The notes under the pieces: model-generated
Databases searched by the model: none
Told to the model about the DNA's origin: nothing
The model's input: the letters and a program-made list of their open reading frames with translations, nothing else
Assembly: GCA_017465945.1 (NCBI GenBank)
Contig: JAFTVD010000009.1
Coordinates: forward strand, 1-42,324
DNA length: 42,324 nt
Direction: 5' to 3'
From: Alphaproteobacteria bacterium
GTDB taxonomy: Bacteria; Pseudomonadota; Alphaproteobacteria; RF32; CAG-239
Shown: in pieces, positions 36,739 to 42,324 of the stretch
How positions within the stretch are numbered: position 1 is the stretch's first letter
How the letters are laid out: the number at the start of each line of letters is the position of its first letter
Made by a program: the position numbers and the translations under genes

Positions 36739-36765
36739 AAAAGGTTGGATTTTCCAACCTTTTTT
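36737..36765. terminator. Bidirectional intrinsic terminator
   Basis: A 13-bp stem (36737-36749 with 36753-36765, core GGTTGGA/TCCAACC) has a TTT loop and A/T runs on both sides. It serves the nucleotidase gene and the convergent metalloprotease-like gene, whose stop codon touches it. Confidence 0.9.
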
Positions 36766-37486
36766 ATTCCTCATTCTCATATATTATATCTTCACAAATT
36801 TTAGATTCTATAATATAATTTTCTATCGAATCCAATTTTAATTGTTCTTTTTCAACTTCTTTACGCCATTTATTAACATAGTCTTCTATAAGCAAAATAT
36901 AATCATTATTCAACATTTTAGCCTGCAACTCCGCATCACTGTCTGCATCAATAATTCTAACACCTTTTTTATCTAACAATGTTTTACTCATTTCCTTTAG
37001 TTTAGGTAAAAAATAATCTAACGCTTCTATATATATCTGCATATGAGTTTGTTCGTGCCTTAGAGTCAAATCATACAAACATGTTCCTTTTTTAAGCTCA
37101 TTAGAAACATAAATTGTTGGCAAATAATAACCTAAAAAAATATTTATAGTTTCAGGGTAGATACATTGATACCCATGACTAACGCTAATTTTAGCAACAT
37201 CCATATTAACTTCCAAAGCATCCTTTATCTTAGTTAAACCCATAGGTTTAAACTCTTTAAACATATCAATTCCATATTCATTAAATTTTTTTGCCGTTTC
37301 CGCATATAAAAAATCATTATTTTTTTCAAAATTATAACGGAGCCTACCATATGAAGACCTAAGTTTTACAACAGGTTTCTCTATTATACTTAAACATTCT
37401 TCTTCATAACGAGCCAAATCTACATCTGCCCAACAATTATTTATTAAAAATAAATTTAAAATTAATGTAAAAAAAACTTTTCTCAT
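36764..37486 (-). CDS. Exported putative zinc metalloprotease (HExxH)
   Basis: A 240-residue protein with a signal peptide (hydrophobic residues 4-15, likely cleavage after CWA). It has one zinc-protease-like motif, LRHEQTHMQIY, with His144, Glu145 and His148. A possible third ligand is an acidic residue in DADSDAELQ (about 176-184). A Lys/Glu-rich C-terminal helix follows. The H-E-Q-T-H motif occurs in several uncharacterised periplasmic families such as DUF922-type proteins, but I cannot place it with certainty. Enzymatic activity is not proven. Its start is divergent from the Lys-rich secreted protein 41 bp away. Confidence 0.65.
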   Translation of the reverse strand: MRKVFFTLILNLFLINNCWADVDLARYEEECLSIIEKPVVKLRSSYGRLRYNFEKNNDFLYAETAKKFNEYGIDMFKEFKPMGLTKIKDALEVNMDVAKISVSHGYQCIYPETINIFLGYYLPTIYVSNELKKGTCLYDLTLRHEQTHMQIYIEALDYFLPKLKEMSKTLLDKKGVRIIDADSDAELQAKMLNNDYILLIEDYVNKWRKEVEKEQLKLDSIENYIIESKICEDIIYENEE

Positions 37487-37527
37487 CTATACTACTCACA
37501 AATTATAATACACAAACGGAGTCTTTT

Positions 37528-38187
37528 ATGAGATATATGTATATTCTTTTATGTATAATGTCTAGTTTTTTTGCATATAAATCCATACATGCAGAAGAAA
37601 GTTTTACTCAATATGCTTTTTTCATGCCACAAAATTCACTACAAGAAAATACCACAATAAAAGACTTCACACCACAAACCAATAATACCATAAAAAAACA
37701 AAATTCCACCTCAAAAAAAGTAAAAAAAGTAATTAAAAGAAAAATAAAAAAGAAGAAAAAATCAACGTCCCCCATTATCAATAGAAAACGTACTTTTCCT
37801 GTAGTAAAAAGTAAATTAAAACAAATAACAGAAACTCTACCTACAAAAGAAGCTCAAACCACCACTCCAGAAAAAGTACAAAAAAATAAATATATTTTAG
37901 GAGAAATTACCCCTATTCAACAACAAAAAACAATAGAACCTCAACCCACTCCTAAAGAAGAAAAACAACTATCATATATAGAACAATTATACCAAACAGA
38001 TACAGATGATCTCTTATATAACATTCCTCATCCCAACCTTAAAGACCCAACATTCAAGCAACTATACTCGCTATACGTTATGGATTTACGAACATTAAAC
38101 AGAAGGGGCTCTATGCCTTATAACACAAAACTAAAAGAAACTCTAGAAAAAGTAAACTCAATACGAAGATTCGAAATACCCGATTAA
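37528..38187 (+). CDS. Exported Lys/Pro/Thr-rich protein of unknown function
   Basis: A 219-residue protein with a signal peptide (about residues 1-22, cleavage after IHAEE). A low-complexity, strongly basic section follows (about 60-100, with a run of Lys/Arg) and then a Thr/Pro/Gln linker. A more ordered C-terminal part of about 70 residues has YIEQLYQTDTDDLLYNIPHPNL and a predicted helix. The basic linker could bind peptidoglycan, nucleic acid or lipopolysaccharide, but this is speculation. CGGAG precedes the ATG. I recognise no domain. A strong terminator follows. Confidence 0.7.
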   Translation: MRYMYILLCIMSSFFAYKSIHAEESFTQYAFFMPQNSLQENTTIKDFTPQTNNTIKKQNSTSKKVKKVIKRKIKKKKKSTSPIINRKRTFPVVKSKLKQITETLPTKEAQTTTPEKVQKNKYILGEITPIQQQKTIEPQPTPKEEKQLSYIEQLYQTDTDDLLYNIPHPNLKDPTFKQLYSLYVMDLRTLNRRGSMPYNTKLKETLEKVNSIRRFEIPD

Positions 38188-38214
38188 AAAAGGCTCTAAA
38201 ATAGAGCCTTTTTT
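38186..38214. terminator. Bidirectional intrinsic terminator
   Basis: A 13-bp stem (38186-38198 with 38202-38214, core GGCTCTA/TAGAGCC) has an AAA loop. It lies between the exported Lys-rich protein gene and lepA. Confidence 0.92.
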
Positions 38215-38215
38215 T

Positions 38216-40018
38216 CTAATCATCACCAATTCTCAAGGCTTCGATAAACGCAGATTGAGGAACTTCAACCTTACCAAATTGTCTCATACGTTGTTTACCT
38301 TTTTTCTGTTTATCAAGAAGCTTTCTTTTTCTCGTAACATCACCACCATAACATTTAGCAGTAACATCTTTTCTCATTGCAGAAATTGTTTCCCTTGCAA
38401 CAACTCTACCACCAATCGCCGCTTGAATAGGAATTTTAAATAAATGCCTTGGAATCAAATCTTTTAATCTTTCACAAATTTGACGTCCTCTAGATTCTGC
38501 TTGTGTTCTATGACACATAAATGCAAGAGCATCAACAGGTTCTTCATTAATTAAAATTTGAACTTTCACCAAATCTGATTGTTGATACGTTGTTAACTCA
38601 TAGTCAAAACTAGCATATCCACTAGTTATTGATTTCAACCTATCATAAAAATCAAAAACAATTTCATTTAATGGAATTTCATAAACAACCATAGCTCGAG
38701 AGCCAACATATGTTAATTCATGTTGAACACCTCTACGCTCTGTACAAAGCTTTAACACAGCTCCCAAATAATTATCTGGCACCATGATTGTAGCTCTAAC
38801 CATTGGTTCTTCAATAGATGATACAGTAGATAAATCGGGCATATCCGCAGGATTGTGCAACATTATACTTTCACCCTTTGTCAGATTAATTTTATATGCC
38901 ACAGATGGAGCTGTTGTAATAATATCCAAATCAAACTCACGTCCGATTCTTTCTTGAATAATCTCCATATGTAAAAGACCTAAAAATCCACATCTAAAAC
39001 CCAAACCTAAAGCTGCCGAATTTTCATTTTGATATTCAATACTAGCATCATTAAGTTTTAATTTACCAAGAGCATCTTTTAATGCCTCATATTGACTACT
39101 GTCTACAGGAAAAATAGAGCAAAACACCACAGGAATAGAAGGTTTAAACCCTGACAAAGCTTCTTCACATGGGCGCTTATTATCTGTAATTGTATCACCA
39201 ACACTACAATCTCCCACACTCTTAATAGATGCTGTAATAAAACCAACTTCACCTGCTCTTAATTCCTCAACATCCTGCATTTTTGGAGTAAATACACCAA
39301 TTTTATCAACCGAATATGTCGCATTATTACTCATCATGCGAATTACTTGCTTTTTCTTTAAAACTCCATCTTTAATTCTAACTAAGATGATAACCCCTAA
39401 ATAAGCATCATACCAGCTATCAATCAAAAGAGCTTTCAAGGGTGCATCAACATCACCTTCAGGTGCAGGCAATTTTTGAACAATCGCCTCAAGAAGATTA
39501 TCAATACCAAAACCTGTCTTACCAGATGTTTCAACAGCTTCGCTTGCATCAATACCAATAACATCTTCAATCTGACTTTTAACTTTTTCAACATCAGATG
39601 ATGGCAAATCAACTTTATTTAATGCTGGCACAATTTCATGATTATTATCTATCGCCAAATATACATTAGCCAACGTTTGCGCTTCAACACCTTGTGTAGC
39701 ATCTACCACCAAAACAGACCCTTCACAAGCAGCCAAAGACCTAGATACCTCATAAGAAAAGTCAACATGTCCTGGAGTATCAATAAGATTAAGCAAATAT
39801 TCATCACCATCATTTGCTTTATATTTCAACCTAACGGTTTGTGCCTTAATCGTAATACCTCGCTCTTTTTCAATATCCATAGAATCAAGCACTTGCTCCG
39901 TCATTTCTCGACGTTCCAATCCCCCACAAGTTTCAATAATTCTATCTGCAATCGTCGATTTACCATGGTCAATATGAGCAACTATCGCAAAATTTCTGAT
40001 TTTTTCCAAATCATACAT
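38216..40018 (-). CDS. lepA: Elongation factor 4 (LepA) GTPase
   Basis: A 600-residue translational GTPase, the exact usual LepA length when started at 40018. G motifs are AHIDHGKST (G1), RGITIKAQ (G2 region), DTPGHVDF (G3) and NKVDLPSSD (G4). The LepA-specific C-terminal domain is seen in [42 protein letters not shown] and [18 protein letters not shown]4 acts on the ribosome in back-translocation or initiation/assembly. The upstream in-frame ATG at 40048 is rejected because AAGGA sits 8-9 nt before 40018 and homology starts there ([10 protein letters not shown]). Confidence 0.97.
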   Translation of the reverse strand: MYDLEKIRNFAIVAHIDHGKSTIADRIIETCGGLERREMTEQVLDSMDIEKERGITIKAQTVRLKYKANDGDEYLLNLIDTPGHVDFSYEVSRSLAACEGSVLVVDATQGVEAQTLANVYLAIDNNHEIVPALNKVDLPSSDVEKVKSQIEDVIGIDASEAVETSGKTGFGIDNLLEAIVQKLPAPEGDVDAPLKALLIDSWYDAYLGVIILVRIKDGVLKKKQVIRMMSNNATYSVDKIGVFTPKMQDVEELRAGEVGFITASIKSVGDCSVGDTITDNKRPCEEALSGFKPSIPVVFCSIFPVDSSQYEALKDALGKLKLNDASIEYQNENSAALGLGFRCGFLGLLHMEIIQERIGREFDLDIITTAPSVAYKINLTKGESIMLHNPADMPDLSTVSSIEEPMVRATIMVPDNYLGAVLKLCTERRGVQHELTYVGSRAMVVYEIPLNEIVFDFYDRLKSITSGYASFDYELTTYQQSDLVKVQILINEEPVDALAFMCHRTQAESRGRQICERLKDLIPRHLFKIPIQAAIGGRVVARETISAMRKDVTAKCYGGDVTRKRKLLDKQKKGKQRMRQFGKVEVPQSAFIEALRIGDD

Positions 40019-40171
40019 GTATTTTTTCCTTATCCTTTTTATAAACATATGCCTCTAATAACCTATATTTTAGAATAACGCAACAGATTTTGTATTTTCT
40101 TATTGCATATCATCATATTTTATGCTTTAATAGGTAAATAAAATTATTTTGATATATAAACGGAGGTTTTT

Positions 40172-40609
40172 ATGATTAGATTTATTGATATAGAGTTTGG
40201 TTCTTCAAGATATAAAGAACTATTAGATTTACGTTATAAAATCCTTCTACAACCATTAGGATTAAAGTTTTTAGATTCATATCGTGAAGAAGAAGCATCT
40301 TTCTTACATGTTGGCTGTGTTGAAAATTCAACTGACGAACTTATTGGTGGTTTAATTTTAGTTCCCGTAGATAACGAAGAAATAAGAGTAATGCAGGTAG
40401 CAATAGACACCATTCACCAAGGAGAAGGTATTGGCAAAAAACTAGTAGAACATGCTGAAAATATCGCAAGAGAAATTGGTTATGAAAAACTTGTTATGCA
40501 CGCAATGCTTTCAGTTGTTGGGTTTTATGAAAAACTAGGTTTCAAACAAGATAGTGACTTATTTGAAGAAAAAGGCATATCTTTTGTTCGTATGGTAAAA
40601 GATTTATAA
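40172..40609 (+). CDS. GNAT family N-acetyltransferase
   Basis: A 145-residue single-domain GNAT protein. It has LLDLRYKILLQPLGL near the N-terminus (helix 1), GGLILVPV, and the acetyl-CoA-binding segment VMQVAIDTIHQGEGIGKKLVEHAE (Q-x-x-G-x-G/A type, about residues 74-97). HAMLSVVGFYEKLGFKQ completes the fold. The R-Y-K-I-L-x-x-P-L-G start is common in GNATs of the ElaA-like group. CGGAGG precedes the ATG. Substrate is unknown. Its stop codon is directly adjacent to the convergent permease gene. Confidence 0.88.
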   Translation: MIRFIDIEFGSSRYKELLDLRYKILLQPLGLKFLDSYREEEASFLHVGCVENSTDELIGGLILVPVDNEEIRVMQVAIDTIHQGEGIGKKLVEHAENIAREIGYEKLVMHAMLSVVGFYEKLGFKQDSDLFEEKGISFVRMVKDL

Positions 40610-41476
40610 TCACCTAGCAACAAACATCATAGGAATAGCAAACAATATCGCCAAACACCCAAAAACAATCTGATTTGTTATAGTTTGTTCCTTGAATTTA
40701 ATTGCCGAAAATATCATCACAATAGGTGCAGATAATCGCATAAAAAAGCTAACAAACGAAACAGGCATAACCGCAATCATACTTGCTAAAATAATAACTT
40801 CATAGCAAATAGTAAATATCCCAGCAATTACAATTTGTTTCTCTGTAAATATATTTTTTATACTCTCAAAAGAACAACCTTTAATTAAAACCAATAAAAA
40901 CATTGCTACATTAGATACCACCAAATACGGATACCAACCAATACCTTTTATTCCTACATGATCTGTAACAGAACATCCCCCTGCAAACAAAATAGCAATA
41001 ACAAACATTCTTTTCTCAATAGCATTCATTCTTTTTGCATCACCACAAAAATAAAATACTCCGCCCAAAATTCCAAGCAAAACGATAGACATTAAATGAA
41101 TTAACTTTAAATTTTCATCAAAAAACAAATTCATAACTAAAGATGCAAAACTTAATGATATAAAAGGAAAAAACACTGATGTAGATGTACTTTTCTTATT
41201 TATAATCTGAAAAGACCACACTGCTCCCCATACAAACCATCCTTTTAATATCGCCGCCCCAAAAGCAAATACATTATTTTTCATAACATCTATTGAAAAA
41301 CCAAACTTATTACATACAATCGGAAATGTCATAATTATTCCTGCAACCATCCAAAAGCTAACAAAAATAGGAGAAAATTTGGGTAAATATTTCTCTGCCA
41401 CAGGTTTATATAATAATGGCTTAAATATACCTAAAAATAAAATTACTATCCCTACAAAGAATTGAAAAACAGTCAT
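40610..41476 (-). CDS. EamA/DMT-like permease
   Basis: A 288-residue membrane protein with about ten hydrophobic helices in two similar halves, the arrangement of the drug/metabolite transporter superfamily. The first half has PKFSPIFVSFWMVAGIIMTFP and STSVFFPFISLSFASLV. The second has ILASMIAVMPVSFVSFFMRLSAPIVMIFSAIKFKEQ, the usual EamA pattern before the last helices. GGAG lies 6 nt ahead of the ATG. Direction and substrate of transport are unknown. It is convergent with the GNAT gene with no gap and no terminator. Confidence 0.78.
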   Translation of the reverse strand: MTVFQFFVGIVILFLGIFKPLLYKPVAEKYLPKFSPIFVSFWMVAGIIMTFPIVCNKFGFSIDVMKNNVFAFGAAILKGWFVWGAVWSFQIINKKSTSTSVFFPFISLSFASLVMNLFFDENLKLIHLMSIVLLGILGGVFYFCGDAKRMNAIEKRMFVIAILFAGGCSVTDHVGIKGIGWYPYLVVSNVAMFLLVLIKGCSFESIKNIFTEKQIVIAGIFTICYEVIILASMIAVMPVSFVSFFMRLSAPIVMIFSAIKFKEQTITNQIVFGCLAILFAIPMMFVAR

Positions 41477-41604
41477 AAAGTCTCCAAATACACAATTTAT
41501 TTCAAATCATAATCATCACATACAAAAAACATTGATTTTTATAATACTATAGTCTAATATCCAATTAATTAAAAAATTATTGTCAAACTTAAATTATTAA
41601 TCTT

Positions 41605-42186
41605 ATGTTCTGTTTTTTATTATTAAACTCTTTTCTAGTATTCAAAATACTAGTAGCTTTGTTTATTATATTATTTTCTTTACAAATTTTTAGACTTGTT
41701 CTTTTTGAAAAACAAAAAAAACGTTTCAAAAAAAGAATGAACAAAGCTCTTTCTTACCAAGTTGACGTTGATGAAGAACGAACCAAGTTGTATTGTAAAA
41801 ATAACTCTTTTGAAATTGTTGATGAAAATAATGAATTATTTTCTATTCCTAATGAAGAAAATGCAAAATTCGTTTTAAAAAGATTATCTTCCCAAAGTAT
41901 AACACCAACCAAAGCAATTAGAGTTGAAATAGAATTTATTAAACGAGATGCTTCTTTTGATGGACCTTTTGAAATACATTTTGCCCCAAGCGATTCCTTT
42001 ACTGATACTTGGGTATTAAAAGAAATCACATCAGAAAACGAAGGAATTTTCGAACACCCCATCATGGGCATACTTACACTAAAGAAAATTCCCAAATCTC
42101 TAAAAATTGGTAATACTGTCATAATACGACAACTAACAACCCATTATTATCAAGCACTTTTAGCACAATACAAAATTGTAGACTAA
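41605..42186 (+). CDS. Single-pass membrane protein of unknown function
   Basis: A 193-residue protein. The first 33 residues are strongly hydrophobic (one membrane helix), followed by a basic patch (KKRFKKRMNK) and a mainly beta, acidic domain with no recognised motif. The start at 41605 lacks a clear ribosome binding site. It is kept because it includes the whole helix; a start at the internal Met (41737) would give a soluble protein. An exact TATAAT lies at 41540-41545 upstream but without a good -35. A GC-rich terminator-like hairpin follows. Confidence 0.6.
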   Translation: MFCFLLLNSFLVFKILVALFIILFSLQIFRLVLFEKQKKRFKKRMNKALSYQVDVDEERTKLYCKNNSFEIVDENNELFSIPNEENAKFVLKRLSSQSITPTKAIRVEIEFIKRDASFDGPFEIHFAPSDSFTDTWVLKEITSENEGIFEHPIMGILTLKKIPKSLKIGNTVIIRQLTTHYYQALLAQYKIVD

Positions 42187-42194
42187 AAAGAAAC

Positions 42195-42213
42195 CCGCCG
42201 GCCTAGCCGGCGG
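42195..42213 (+). terminator. GC-rich terminator-like hairpin
   Basis: CCGCCGGC (42195-42202) pairs with GCCGGCGG (42206-42213) around a CTA loop, followed by TTCTTCTTT. It is an 8-bp all-GC stem just after the stop of the preceding gene. Confidence 0.75.
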
Positions 42214-42228
42214 TTCTTCTTTAACGGC

Positions 42229-42314
42229 TATAAGCCTTTACCACTGGCAGCCCCTGAACGGGGCTTATAAGCGTCTGACAGACGCAAATTGTTACTATTT
42301 ACCCGTAAACGGGT
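42229..42314. repeat. Cluster of GC-rich inverted repeats at the window end
   Basis: Within 86 bp several exact stems occur. TATAAGCC (42229-42236) pairs with GGCTTATA (42262-42269), and GCCCC (42250-42254) with GGGGC (42260-42264). GCGTCTG (42271-42277) pairs with CAGACGC (42279-42285), and ACCCG (42301-42305) with CGGGT (42310-42314). A 10-bp palindrome GCTTATAAGC lies at 42263-42272. The composition is far more GC-rich than the flanks. It may be a structured RNA, a dispersed palindromic element or the edge of a mobile element. The window stops before it ends. Confidence 0.6.
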
Positions 42315-42324
42315 CGTTTAAGTC

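Noticed and set aside
40019..40048. Longer LepA start at 40048
   Set aside because: AAGGA precedes the ATG at 40018, and LepA proteins begin at that point; the extra ten residues are unlike the family.

Overview
The window is AT-rich (roughly 30% GC by eye) bacterial chromosome with dense housekeeping genes. It most resembles an uncultured, host-associated, anaerobic alphaproteobacterium. The evidence is a SAM-II type riboswitch before metK, a DUF2066 gene coupled to an AI-2E-family permease, recJ coupled to a DUF502 membrane protein, fermentative pta-ackA, and an oxygen-sensitive class III ribonucleotide reductase. This placement is inference; no rRNA gene is present. At least two genes (the lipoprotein at 12837-14942 and the MYG1-family gene at 31087-31956) look imported, probably from gut Bacteroidota. 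No tRNA, CRISPR array or insertion sequence was seen.

Left part (1-8115): the 3' end of a gene made of six near-identical 82-83-residue repeats whose differences cluster at a few positions. A DUF192 export protein follows on the other strand. Next comes a surface-glycan cluster: three paralogous GtrII-like polytopic glycosyltransferases around one GtrB-like polyprenyl-phosphate sugar transferase.

8195-20401: recJ-DUF502; a SAM-II riboswitch controlling a short, divergent metK; a DHH/DHHA1 phosphoesterase; the foreign-looking lipoprotein on the minus strand; then serS, an HD-domain hydrolase, a membrane-anchored AMMECR1-like protein overlapping an M49-like metallopeptidase, and a small membrane protein.

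20460-31956: pta-ackA (minus), DUF2066/AI-2E permease (plus), gyrB (minus), and a GNAT acetyltransferase behind a consensus promoter. The GNAT leader encodes a 19-residue arginine-rich peptide followed by an intrinsic terminator, an attenuation layout. A minus-strand trpS operon adds an unknown gene and an M14-type deacylase. It is divergent from the MYG1-family gene.

31991-42324: a minus-strand anaerobic nucleotide-reduction operon (nrdD, a separate small glycyl-radical-domain protein, nrdG, and a VanX-like dipeptidase) behind two NrdR-box-like palindromes. Then come a HAD nucleotidase, two secreted proteins of unknown role, lepA, a GNAT protein, a DMT-like permease and a one-helix membrane protein. 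The window ends in a cluster of GC-rich hairpins unlike its surroundings.

Most convergent gene pairs are separated by strong bidirectional Rho-independent terminators. Several TTGACA-type sigma70 promoters can be read directly. The observations most worth a second look are the RLR-containing leader peptide and attenuator (27571-27747), the split glycyl-radical module of NrdD (33352-33609), the combinatorial repeat protein (1-1785) and the terminal hairpin cluster.
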